From an uncultured Oscillospiraceae bacterium (lineage in GTDB: Bacteria > Bacillota > Clostridia > Oscillospirales > Oscillospiraceae), in the NCBI GenBank assembly GCA_934661715.1, contig CAKUJL010000020.1, positions 1-13,551 of the forward strand: 13,551 bases of DNA, given 5' to 3'. The notes beneath the pieces were generated by a model that worked only from the letters and a program-made list of their open reading frames with translations, did no database searches and was not told the origin of the DNA. This document shows positions 1-7,013 of the stretch, in pieces (position 1 is the stretch's first letter; the number at the start of each line of letters is the position of its first letter). The position numbers were made by a program, and so were the translations under genes.

Positions 1-39
1 TCTTTTTTCGCTTGCTGTTGGTTTGAATGAAACCCGGAC

Positions 40-807
40 TTAGATCGCACCGGCAACCCAGCGGGTGATCTGCTGCCAGAAGTGCGCGTACTCCGGATGC
101 TCCAGGAAGTTGCCTGCCCAGTGGGGGCCGACGTCGGAGGTGTAGACGCAGGAACGGCCCTTGCCGACCTGACGGGTCGCGATCTGGACATCGCCGTTGT
201 AGGAAGCGACCAGGTGCGCGTCGTCACGCAGATAGACCTTGTTGTAGCCCATGAGCATGTAGGGAACGCTCCAGTCGATGTCCTTGACGATGGGATGGTC
301 GGGATCGTCGAGCTGCATGGCGTAGCCCTCGGTGATCTCCATTCTGTCGTCTGCGCCGCGCGGCATGCAGGTAACGGGAAGGAGCTCTTCGACCTTTGTG
401 CCGCCGTACATGCCCTTGCCCTGCATACCGGAGAAGGACAGCCAGCCGCCGATCATCATGAAGCCGCCGCCCTGGTTGACGTACTCGCACAGCGCCTTGA
501 CGCGGTCGGGGCCCATCGGGATCTTGAAGGGCTGGACGTTGCCCGGCTGGAAGACAATGTTGTTGTAGCCGACGTCGCTGACCAGGATGGCGTCATACTG
601 CTTCATTTCTTCCACCGTGGAGGGCATGTCCGCGATGCAGTTCATGGACGGGATATGGTCGAGAATGATGTCGTCGGCAGCTCTGAGCGCGTTTCTCAGA
701 TAGCGGGCAGAATCGCTGTAATAAGCGAAGGTCCAGCTGTCGATACCCTTGATGGAGGTCTGCACGTTGACCTGCGTATCACCAACATACAAAACTTTGA
801 TAGACAT
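40..807 (-). CDS. Cysteine-less glutamine amidotransferase-like (ThuA/GATase1-like) protein
   Basis: A 255-residue soluble protein with the alpha/beta fold pattern of class I glutamine amidotransferase-like domains (the 'putative glutamine amidotransferase' family near ThuA). An N-terminal beta strand (KVLYVGD, residues 4-10) is followed by YDAILVSDVG (71-80) and the GGGFMMIGG turn (113-121). In true amidotransferases the nucleophilic elbow carries a cysteine (GxCxG). Here the equivalent stretch reads IGGWLSFSG, so glutaminase activity is unlikely. It is the last gene of the leftward sugar operon, 78 bases after the binding-protein gene, with AAGGAG upstream of the ATG. Family members often sit in sugar or polyol catabolic loci, and their reaction is generally unknown. 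The family call is from overall pattern; the biochemical role is not known to me. Confidence 0.8.
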   Translation of the reverse strand: MSIKVLYVGDTQVNVQTSIKGIDSWTFAYYSDSARYLRNALRAADDIILDHIPSMNCIADMPSTVEEMKQYDAILVSDVGYNNIVFQPGNVQPFKIPMGPDRVKALCEYVNQGGGFMMIGGWLSFSGMQGKGMYGGTKVEELLPVTCMPRGADDRMEITEGYAMQLDDPDHPIVKDIDWSVPYMLMGYNKVYLRDDAHLVASYNGDVQIATRQVGKGRSCVYTSDVGPHWAGNFLEHPEYAHFWQQITRWVAGAI

Positions 808-885
808 ATGAATTTCTCCTTATGAAATCTCCGGTCAAGCCGGGTAATAAACGGTTTGGGTTTCCAATTACGGGAAAGCGAAGGC

Positions 886-1998
886 TTAGTAACCAACCTC
901 AGAGAGCTCGGCGATGTACTTGTACTGCTTGTAGGCAGGATCGTCGACATTGTCGCGGGTCAGGGCGCACATCGGATAGCGGACCTGCTTCTCGGTGAAG
1001 TCAGCGTCGGTCAGCTCGCCGCGGACGTACTTGGCAAGGTTCATGATGGCGTCATAGCCCATCTGATACGGGTCCTGCGCGATCAGAACGTCATAGGTGC
1101 CGGCCTTGAGGTCGAGAACCTGCTGAGGGTCAGCGTCGAAGGATGCGATCTTGACGATGCCGCTCTTGCCAGCCTCAATGATGGCAGAAGCCGCGCCGGC
1201 AGCACACGCGGAAACCGCGCAGAAAACGCCGCTCATGTCGGGGTTGCCGGTCAGCGCTGCGGAGACGAGCTGCGCCGCCTTGTTGGCGTCGTTGCTCGGA
1301 TACAGCGTGTCAAGGATCTTGCAGCTCGGGTCGAGGGACTGCATGGTCTCCACGAAGCCCTGCACACGGAGGTTCGCGCCGTAAGCGCCGGGGTTGGTGC
1401 CGACAGGCTGATAGACGCCGCCTTCGCCGTTCTGCTCAAAGAAGATCTCGGCTGCTTCCGCGCCGCCGGAGTACGGGTCAGAGGAGTAACCGGCAAGGTC
1501 CACCGGCTCGAGCAGGAACAGGTCCGTGCAGATGACGGGCGTGCCTTCCTTCATCCAGGTGTCAACGTAGGTAACGAGTGCGGAGTTGTCGGTCGGGACG
1601 AGCATCAGAGCGTCGGGGTTCGTGGCCATAACGCCGTCGATGAAGGTCTGCTGCTTGCTGAAGTCCCACTCGGCAGGGCCGGTCCAGTAGAGCTCGACGT
1701 TGTAGTCCTTCGCCGCGTCCATGGCGCCCCACTGCATGGTGGTAAAGTACGGAATGCCGACTTCGGCAGCGACAGCCGCGATGTACAGACGGTCGGTTTC
1801 TTCGGCTTCCTGCTCCGCCTCTTCTGCGGCAGCCTCGGTTTCGGCCTCGGTCGCGTCAGCTTCGGTGGTCTCGGGTGCGGGTTCGGTGGTTTCCGTCTTG
1901 GTTTCGGTTGTTTCTGCGGGGGCCGCGGTCTGTGCGCAGGCCGTCAGCACACCCAGAAGCATGGCCAGGATCAGCAGAATGGATACGCTCTTTTTCAT
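886..1998 (-). CDS. ABC transporter sugar-binding lipoprotein (periplasmic-binding protein type 1)
   Basis: Extracellular, membrane-anchored substrate receptor of a ribose-type sugar ABC importer, 370 residues. The start at 1998 is chosen because it gives a classical lipoprotein signal peptide (two Lys, a hydrophobic core, lipobox LTAC with Cys21) and has AAGGAGG seven bases upstream; the open frame 5' of it lacks these. A 48-residue low-complexity linker rich in Glu, Ala and Thr (22-69) joins the lipid anchor to the binding domain (about 70-370). The domain opens with a type 1 periplasmic-binding-protein strand (LYIAAVAAEVGIPYF) and has later strands such as ALMLVPTDNS and ASFDADPQQ. The sugar cannot be read from the sequence. 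It sits downstream of the ATPase and permease, behind a terminator-like hairpin. Confidence 0.92.
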   Translation of the reverse strand: MKKSVSILLILAMLLGVLTACAQTAAPAETTETKTETTEPAPETTEADATEAETEAAAEEAEQEAEETDRLYIAAVAAEVGIPYFTTMQWGAMDAAKDYNVELYWTGPAEWDFSKQQTFIDGVMATNPDALMLVPTDNSALVTYVDTWMKEGTPVICTDLFLLEPVDLAGYSSDPYSGGAEAAEIFFEQNGEGGVYQPVGTNPGAYGANLRVQGFVETMQSLDPSCKILDTLYPSNDANKAAQLVSAALTGNPDMSGVFCAVSACAAGAASAIIEAGKSGIVKIASFDADPQQVLDLKAGTYDVLIAQDPYQMGYDAIMNLAKYVRGELTDADFTEKQVRYPMCALTRDNVDDPAYKQYKYIAELSEVGY

Positions 1999-2005
1999 TT
2001 TGTTG

Positions 2006-2012
2006 CCTCCTT
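2006..2012 (-). promoter_or_regulatory. Ribosome binding site fixing the sugar-binding-protein start
   Basis: AAGGAGG on the minus strand, seven bases before the ATG at 1998. It supports this start over the in-frame ATG at 2046, which would add 16 non-hydrophobic residues in front of the signal peptide. Confidence 0.85.
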
Positions 2013-2046
2013 GTTTTTTATAATTGGTTAAATTTGCGTTTGGCAC

Positions 2047-2085
2047 AAAAACCGGGCCCTGTTCGTTTTTCCCGGCAGGGCCCGG
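2047..2085 (-). terminator. Intra-operon intrinsic terminator or attenuator hairpin between permease and binding-protein genes
   Basis: CCGGGCCCTG (2052-2061) and CAGGGCCCGG (2076-2085) form a perfect 10-base-pair GC-rich stem around a 14-base loop. On the minus strand the stem is followed directly by five T (complement of AAAAA at 2047-2051). It lies 12 bases after the permease stop and about 50 bases before the binding-protein start. It may stop part of the transcription, protect the 3' end of the upstream mRNA, or change the ratio of binding protein to membrane components. Confidence 0.75.
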
Positions 2086-2097
2086 GACACCACTGGT

Positions 2098-3192
2098 TTA
2101 TTTGCCGGTCTTGATGTTGCGGACATAGTCCACGTACACGGCAATGACGAGGAAGATGCCGATGGCGATGAGCTGATAGAACGAGTTGATGCCAAGGACG
2201 ATCATGCCGATCTGCAGCGTGACGGGGATGAGCACCGCCAGCATCGAGCCGCAGACAGAGGCGATGCCGCCTTTCATACTCGTGCCGCCCATGACGACAG
2301 CCATAATCGCCATCATACCGTCGGTCGTGTGGCCGGAGGGGTTGGTGGTCGCAAAGCGCGTGATATCGAAGATGCCCGCGACGCCTGCCAGTGCGCCCAT
2401 CATCAGATAGATGCGGAAGCTGTTGGAGACGATCTTGATGCCCGCTCTTCTTGCAGACTCACAGTTCGAGCCCATCGCCCGCACGTGCAGGCCGAAGCGC
2501 GTGTACTTCATGATCAGATGCAGGCAGATGCCGATGACGATCGCGACGATGACCTGATAGGGTACGACGCCGAAGAGCTTCGCGTGGCCGAAGTAGGTCT
2601 GGAACGCACGCGGCAGGAGCTTTTCCTGTGCGCCGTTGCAGATGACCATCGCAATGCCCTGCAGGATATACATGGTGGAGAGGGTCGCGATGAAGGGGAT
2701 GAGCTTGAGCTTCGAGGTCGCGAAGGCGTTGAGTGCGCCGCCCGCCATACCGACGACGATCGCCGTGATGATGGCCGCGATGACGCCGAGCGCCATGTGC
2801 GGATACAGACCCTGGCTGATTTCCGCCGGGGTGCCCGCGACGAGCTTGAAGACCTTTGCCGCCACGACCGAGCAGAGGATCAGGTTCATGCCGACGGACA
2901 GATCGAAGTAGCCGCTGCTGATGACGTAGGTCAGGCCCACAGCCAAAATGATCATCTGCGCCGAGTTCATGAGGATGTTCATCATGTTGCTCACGGTGAG
3001 GAAGGTTCCGGGCTGTGCCGTCAGACCGAAGATCAGGATCAGCAGCACCTCGAGCGCGATGACGAAGGCGATCGACGAGCTCAAAAATTTCTGAAACGGC
3101 GTCTTGTCCTTCTGCGCGACGCTGGAAACGCCTTTGGAGTGCAGAATATCTTCAACGGCTTTCTTTTCTTCTACGTTTGGATTCGTTGCCAT
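2098..3192 (-). CDS. ABC sugar transporter permease, ribose (RbsC/AraH) type
   Basis: Inner-membrane permease of a CUT2-like sugar importer, 364 residues, within the usual range for the family (about 320-360) but with a hydrophilic N-terminal extension of about 38 residues. It has many hydrophobic segments, for example IAFVIALEVLLILIFGL (41-57) and MIILAVGLTYVIS (80-92). The family-typical FDLSVG motif is at 96-101, and a loop GTSMKGGIAS lies near the C-terminus, as in RbsC relatives. The start has GGGAGGAAG upstream. The gene begins 16 bases after the ATPase stop, so the two are almost certainly co-transcribed. Transport substrate is not predictable; the linked kinase suggests a pentose, ketopentose or polyol. 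Confidence 0.93.
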   Translation of the reverse strand: MATNPNVEEKKAVEDILHSKGVSSVAQKDKTPFQKFLSSSIAFVIALEVLLILIFGLTAQPGTFLTVSNMMNILMNSAQMIILAVGLTYVISSGYFDLSVGMNLILCSVVAAKVFKLVAGTPAEISQGLYPHMALGVIAAIITAIVVGMAGGALNAFATSKLKLIPFIATLSTMYILQGIAMVICNGAQEKLLPRAFQTYFGHAKLFGVVPYQVIVAIVIGICLHLIMKYTRFGLHVRAMGSNCESARRAGIKIVSNSFRIYLMMGALAGVAGIFDITRFATTNPSGHTTDGMMAIMAVVMGGTSMKGGIASVCGSMLAVLIPVTLQIGMIVLGINSFYQLIAIGIFLVIAVYVDYVRNIKTGK

Positions 3193-3208
3193 AGTTCTTC
3201 CTCCCTCT

Positions 3209-3991
3209 TTACGCTTTGCCTGTCAGCATCAGTGACAGCACGGTCTGCAAATTCGTCTCGCGGGAGACGAGATTCGCGATCACCTCGCCCTGACGCATGA
3301 TGTAGATGCGGTCGGAAACCTCGAGCATCTTCGGGATATCGTGGGAAATGACGATCACGCCGAGGTCCTTGTCTGCCGCGGCCCGCATGGTCGAGTAGAC
3401 GAGCGCCTGCTGTCTTGCGCCGAGGGCTGCGGTCGGCTCGTCCATGATCAGAACCGACTCGCACCACGCGACCGCCTTCGCAACCGCCAGTGCCTGCCGT
3501 TCGCCGCCGGAAAGGGACTTGACCGGAACCGTCATGGATTTCAGCCCGATACCGAGCTCCGCCAGATGCTCGCGGCTGATTTTCTCCATCTGCTTCATGT
3601 CGAGAATGTTGAAGAGCTTTCCGAAGAACGACTGCTTGATGATCTCGCGGCCGAGGAAAATGTTGCACGGCACGTTCAGATCGGGAGCCAGCGCCAGATC
3701 CTGATAGACCGTCTGGATGCCCATATCCTGTGCCTGCTGGATGGACTGGGCGTCGATTTCTTTTCCGTTGCACAGAAGCCTGCCGGAGGTTCTGGGGATG
3801 GCGCCGCTGATGATGTTCGCAAGCGTCGATTTGCCAGCGCCGTTGTCTCCGAGCAGGGCCGTTACCTCACCTGCGTAAACCTTCAGAGAGGCGCCCTTGA
3901 GTGCCTGCAAATGTCCGTAGTTTTTGACGATGTTTTCCGCCTCGATGACGACTCTTGCAGACGCGCCTGTTGTTTTTTCCGCGTTAGCCAT
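3209..3991 (-). CDS. ABC sugar transporter ATP-binding protein, single nucleotide-binding domain
   Basis: Cytoplasmic ATPase that powers the ribose-type importer, 260 residues. Visible motifs are Walker A GDNGAGKST (48-56), Q-loop Gln97 (VYQDL), signature LSGGERQ (160-166), Walker B VLIMDEP (180-186) and H-loop SHD (216-218). RbsA, AraG and XylG have two fused ATPase domains and about 500 residues, whereas this protein has only one. It should therefore work as a homodimer, as in the single-domain FrcA-type proteins. The start has GGGAG upstream. It lies 23 bases after the kinase stop and 16 bases before the permease start, in one operon. Confidence 0.94.
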   Translation of the reverse strand: MANAEKTTGASARVVIEAENIVKNYGHLQALKGASLKVYAGEVTALLGDNGAGKSTLANIISGAIPRTSGRLLCNGKEIDAQSIQQAQDMGIQTVYQDLALAPDLNVPCNIFLGREIIKQSFFGKLFNILDMKQMEKISREHLAELGIGLKSMTVPVKSLSGGERQALAVAKAVAWCESVLIMDEPTAALGARQQALVYSTMRAAADKDLGVIVISHDIPKMLEVSDRIYIMRQGEVIANLVSRETNLQTVLSLMLTGKA

Positions 3992-4014
3992 GCACTTTAA
4001 CTCCCTTTCTGTTC

Positions 4015-5700
4015 TTATCTCACAGACGGCTGTTCGGCCGCCATCGTTTTCAGCTGTTTGAGTCCGACCATGAGGTCCTTGTTTGCGCTTCCGAAATAGG
4101 CGCTCAGCCGCCGGTAATCGCGGAACAGCGCGTCATAGGCCGCCTTGTGCTGCGGGTCCGGACGATAGACCTTGTAGGGCGGTTTGGAAAGCGCCTGCAT
4201 TGCCTCATCCATCGTGTCATAGCCGCCGTTTTCCTGTCCGGCTGCGACCATGCCGTACATTGCCGCGCCGTAGGCCGTCGTCTGCGTCACGCCGGTGACG
4301 ATGATCTCGCGCTCGAGCACATCCGCGAAGATCTGCATGACGAGCTGGCTCTTGCGCGACAGGCCGCCGCAGGCAAAAATGTGGTTGATCGCGATGCCCT
4401 GCGCTTCGATGCTCTCGACAATTTCGCGCGTGCCGAAGGCCGTGGCCTCGATGAGCGAACGGTAAATTTCCTCCGGCTGGGTCGAAAGCGTCATGCCGAC
4501 CAGAACGCCCGAGAGGTTCGCGTTATTGAGCATCGAGCGGTTGCCGTTCCACCAGTCGAGGGCCAGAAGACCGTTTTCACCGGGCTTGAGCTTTGCCGCG
4601 CGGCGGTCCATAACGGCAAAGGGGCTTGTGTTTTCCTCCGCCGCCTCGTCGAAGCTGTCCGACGGGGCCAGCGTCTGAATGAACCAGTCGTAAATATCGC
4701 CGACCGCCGCCTGTCCGGCTTCATAGCCGTAGTAGCCGGGGATGACGCCGTCTTTGACAACGCCGCTGATGCCCTTCATGTGCACTTCCTTGCGGCTGAC
4801 AAGAATGTGGCAAAGGCTCGTGCCCATCGTCATGACAAGCGTGCCGTCGTTGACGATGCCGACGACCGGTGTGGCCGCGTGCGCGTCGATAATGGAGACT
4901 GCAACGCTCGTTCCTTCACTCAAGCCCGTCTGCGCCGCCATTTCCTTCGTCAGACCGCCGGCCTTTGCGCCCACGGGCCGGACATCCGAAATGGCTTTTT
5001 CGGTGATATTTGATAACCCCGGCTCCATGCCGGCGAAAAATTCGGGTTTGGGGTAGCCCGTTTCATGGTTCCAGAAGGCCTTGTAGCCCGCCATGCACGT
5101 GCTCGTGGTCATTTCGCCCGTCAGCGCCCAGATGACCCAGTCGCCGGCTTCGACAAAGAGGTTCGCCGCCTCGTAAATTTCCGGGGCCTTGTGGTAGACC
5201 TCCATGACCTTGGCGAAGAACCATTCGCTTGAGGAAGAGCCGCCGTAATAGTCCAGGAACGTTTCGCCGCGGCGTCTGGCCGTCTCGTTGATCTGGTCTG
5301 CCTCGGCCTGTGCGCCGTGATGCTTCCAGAGCTTGACCCAGCTGTGCGGATTGTTGCGGAAGCGCGGGTCCATACACAAAGGCTTGAAGTTTTTGTCCAC
5401 CGGCAGCACCGTGCAGGCCGTAAAATCGATGCCGATGGAAATAATATCTTCGGCTTTGACGCCCGCGTTATTGGTAATGTCTTTCAAAAGCGCTTTGACG
5501 GCGCTGATGTAATCGGCCGGGTTCTGAAGCGCGTAATCCGCAGGCAGCTCCTCTGCGCTCTGCGGCAGGCTCCGGTCGATGACGGCGTCCTGATAGCCGT
5601 AGATGGAGGTGAACACCTCCCTGCCGCTGCGGGTCTCGACGAGGATGGCGCGGGCCGAAAGCGTGCCGAAATCGATGCCAACCGAATAACGTTCAATCAT
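4015..5700 (-). CDS. araB: L-ribulokinase family FGGY carbohydrate kinase
   Basis: ATP-dependent kinase expected to phosphorylate L-ribulose (or a close ketopentose or polyol) at O5, 561 residues, the usual AraB length. The open frame runs upstream to 5985, but the start at 5700 is preferred: it has GGAGAT six bases upstream and opens directly into the phosphate-binding motif VGIDFGT (7-13). AraB-type blocks follow in order: IGIDFTACTVLPVD (89-102), NPHSWVKLWKHH (117-128), EAGDWVIWALTGE (184-196), the catalytic-base block DAHA with Asp272, MGTSLCH (292-298), GYEAGQAAVGDIYDWF (325-340), then LDWWNGNRS and ATAFGTREI. It is first in the leftward operon and feeds on the product of the downstream transporter. 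No araA or araD lies nearby, so the in vivo substrate may not be L-ribulose. The family call is firm; the substrate is inferred. Confidence 0.9.
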   Translation of the reverse strand: MIERYSVGIDFGTLSARAILVETRSGREVFTSIYGYQDAVIDRSLPQSAEELPADYALQNPADYISAVKALLKDITNNAGVKAEDIISIGIDFTACTVLPVDKNFKPLCMDPRFRNNPHSWVKLWKHHGAQAEADQINETARRRGETFLDYYGGSSSSEWFFAKVMEVYHKAPEIYEAANLFVEAGDWVIWALTGEMTTSTCMAGYKAFWNHETGYPKPEFFAGMEPGLSNITEKAISDVRPVGAKAGGLTKEMAAQTGLSEGTSVAVSIIDAHAATPVVGIVNDGTLVMTMGTSLCHILVSRKEVHMKGISGVVKDGVIPGYYGYEAGQAAVGDIYDWFIQTLAPSDSFDEAAEENTSPFAVMDRRAAKLKPGENGLLALDWWNGNRSMLNNANLSGVLVGMTLSTQPEEIYRSLIEATAFGTREIVESIEAQGIAINHIFACGGLSRKSQLVMQIFADVLEREIIVTGVTQTTAYGAAMYGMVAAGQENGGYDTMDEAMQALSKPPYKVYRPDPQHKAAYDALFRDYRRLSAYFGSANKDLMVGLKQLKTMAAEQPSVR

Positions 5701-5706
5701 AGCGAT

Positions 5707-5712
5707 ATCTCC
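5707..5712 (-). promoter_or_regulatory. Ribosome binding site fixing the kinase start
   Basis: GGAGAT on the minus strand, six bases before the ATG at 5700. It supports the 561-residue kinase over the longer 656-residue open frame. Confidence 0.75.
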
Positions 5713-5747
5713 GTTTCCAACGAAATAGTCCGGAACTTCATGACCCA

Positions 5748-5787
5748 AGGATAGCAAAATTATCACGTTTGCGTCAAATTTTCTTAA
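5748..5787 (-). promoter_or_regulatory. Candidate sigma-A promoter(s) of the leftward kinase/transporter operon
   Basis: Two overlapping candidates read leftward. One is TTGACG (5772-5777), an 18-base spacer and TATCCT (5748-5753). The other is TTAAGA (5782-5787), a 17-base spacer and GATAAT (5759-5764). Each is imperfect and I cannot choose between them. An inverted repeat lies directly upstream. Confidence 0.4.
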
Positions 5788-5788
5788 A

Positions 5789-5810
5789 AAAATGTCATTT
5801 GCCACATTTT
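5789..5810. promoter_or_regulatory. Inverted repeat 1, candidate operator
   Basis: AAAATGT (5789-5795) and ACATTTT (5804-5810) are perfect inverted arms of seven bases around an 8-base spacer. They sit just upstream of the candidate leftward -35 elements. The placement fits a regulator or activator site for the kinase operon. Confidence 0.45.
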
Positions 5811-5815
5811 CTGCT

Positions 5816-5833
5816 GACACGCATTTCCGTGTC
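5816..5833. promoter_or_regulatory. Inverted repeat 2, candidate operator
   Basis: GACACG (5816-5821) and CGTGTC (5828-5833) form a perfect six-base inverted repeat around CATTTC, five bases beyond inverted repeat 1. No T-run follows on either strand, so it is not an intrinsic terminator. Confidence 0.45.
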
Positions 5834-5969
5834 TGTAAAATCGTGGTCAGGCTTTTGATAAAATCGCACAAAACAGGCAGGCATATGTAGCAAAGTTGCA
5901 CCAAAAATTTTCGCGCGTTTGTGAGCGGAAAACACACGCCAGTGGAAAAATCCATTCTTTCAAAAAAAC

Positions 5970-5998
5970 GTGCAATTTTTCTCACGGGCGTATAGAAT
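5970..5998 (+). promoter_or_regulatory. Candidate promoter of the SorC regulator operon
   Basis: A good -10 element TAGAAT (5993-5998) lies 41 bases before the regulator start. The -35 match GTGCAA (5970-5975, 17-base spacer) is weak. The inverted repeat TGTAC/GTACA at 6000-6017 would overlap the transcription start. Confidence 0.35.
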
Positions 5999-5999
5999 G

Positions 6000-6017
6000 T
6001 GTACCGTAAGCTGTACA
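6000..6017. promoter_or_regulatory. Inverted repeat 3, candidate autoregulatory operator
   Basis: TGTAC (6000-6004) and GTACA (6013-6017) are perfect arms around an 8-base spacer. The outer flanks AT (5997-5998) and AT (6019-6020) also pair, with one mismatch between. It covers the expected start of transcription of the regulator gene, a normal place for an autorepression site. Confidence 0.45.
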
Positions 6018-6038
6018 GATAAAAACTGAGGATCCCAT

Positions 6039-6998
6039 ATGAACAACGAAGAAAGAAAAAACATCGCCATCACCGTCGCGAAGATGTATTACATCAACGG
6101 CGACTCGCAGGAACGAATCGCCGAGGCCACCGGCATGAGCCGTTCGAACATTTCGCGCATTCTCAGAAAATGCATCCAGGACGGCGTGGTGGAGATCGTC
6201 GTGCATGACACGATCTCGGAAAACGCGCAGCTGGCGCACAAGCTCAAAACGCTCTTCCATCTCAAGGACGTCATCATCGTCCCCGCCGCCGCAACGCCCG
6301 ACCGGCAGAGCCGCATGGCAGGAGAGCGCGTTGCGCTGTACCTGATGAACGTTTTAGAAGACGGCATGACCTTCGGCGTGGCCAGAGGAAGAGCGTGCTA
6401 CTACACGGGACGGTCTTTGCAGAACACGCGCCATATCCACGTCGACACGCTGCAATTGCAGGGCGCGGTATCGGAGCTTGCCACGATGGACGAAAGCAGC
6501 GGCCTCATTTCGCTCTTCGCCTCGAAGCTCAACGGCAAGGGCTTTGTGCTCAACGCCCCGCTCATGGTCAAGTCCAGTCTCACGAAGACCGACATTATGA
6601 GCAGCGACATGATGCGGGCCATCCGCCAGAAATACACTGAGCTCGGCGCGGCGCTTTTTGAAATTGAGCGGCCGACGTTCTACGCAAACCAGCGCACGGG
6701 CGTGGGGCCTTTGACGAAGGCCGACGTTTTGCAGCTCAGCGAAATCGGCGTCACGGCCAGCGTCTGCGGGCACTACTACAATCTCAACGGCAGTCCCTGC
6801 AACGCCGGCATCCACGACCGCGCCATCGCCATCGAGCCAGCGCTTCTGCGAAAGGTGCCCTACTCCATCGGCATTTCCACCGGGCGGCACTCCCTCAATG
6901 CAACGCTCAGCATTCTGCGGGCCGGGCTTGTGAACGTTCTGGTGGTCGATGAAAATCTGGCGCAGCAGCTCGAAACCAGTCAAAAGGAAACCAAATAA
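6039..6998 (+). CDS. SorC-family sugar-binding transcriptional regulator
   Basis: DNA-binding regulator expected to respond to a phosphorylated sugar, 319 residues, the usual length for the SorC/DeoR-like family. The N-terminus carries a helix-turn-helix (about 22-45: SQERIAEATGMSRSNISRIL). The rest (about 60-312) matches the SorC effector domain, which resembles sugar-phosphate isomerases. Blocks include TFGVARGRACY, LQLQGAVSE, APLMVKSS, GVTASVCGHYYNLNG and VPYSIGISTGRHS. The start has GAGGA upstream. It is divergent from the kinase/transporter operon and first in its own operon, so it probably controls both and itself. The effector is likely the kinase product, which is inference. Confidence 0.92.
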   Translation: MNNEERKNIAITVAKMYYINGDSQERIAEATGMSRSNISRILRKCIQDGVVEIVVHDTISENAQLAHKLKTLFHLKDVIIVPAAATPDRQSRMAGERVALYLMNVLEDGMTFGVARGRACYYTGRSLQNTRHIHVDTLQLQGAVSELATMDESSGLISLFASKLNGKGFVLNAPLMVKSSLTKTDIMSSDMMRAIRQKYTELGAALFEIERPTFYANQRTGVGPLTKADVLQLSEIGVTASVCGHYYNLNGSPCNAGIHDRAIAIEPALLRKVPYSIGISTGRHSLNATLSILRAGLVNVLVVDENLAQQLETSQKETK

Positions 6999-7013
6999 CG
7001 AAAGGGGTTCACC

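Larger units (their letters stand above)
5701..6038. promoter_or_regulatory. Divergent promoter/operator region between kinase operon and SorC regulator operon
   Basis: A 338-base AT-rich gap between two divergently transcribed operons. I see no protein-coding gene with its own start signal in it. It holds candidate promoters for both directions and three inverted repeats, listed separately. The open frame that continues the kinase upstream through this region has no typical coding features and is treated as chance. Confidence 0.75.

Noticed and set aside
1..39. Short inverted repeat GGTTT/AAACC after the GATase-like gene
   Set aside because: The stem is only five pairs and no T-run follows in the direction of transcription, so I do not call it a terminator.
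856..2031. A 391-codon plus-strand open frame opposite the sugar-binding protein
   Set aside because: The minus strand codes a complete lipoprotein with signal peptide and ribosome site; the plus frame shows no family pattern.
4015..5700. Xylulokinase or glycerol kinase instead of ribulokinase
   Set aside because: Length 561 and blocks such as DFTACTVLPVD, NPHSWVKLWKHH and GYEAGQAAVGDIYDWF fit AraB; xylulokinases and glycerol kinases are about 500 residues and lack them.
5707..5722. Possible catabolite control (cre) site, TGGAAACGGAGATA, upstream of the kinase start
   Set aside because: Three conserved positions of the cre consensus are wrong and the stretch includes the ribosome site, so its makeup is explained otherwise.
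5701..5985. N-terminal extension of the kinase by 95 codons
   Set aside because: The extension covers the AT-rich promoter region, has no similarity to FGGY kinases, and a proper ribosome site lies before the ATG at 5700.
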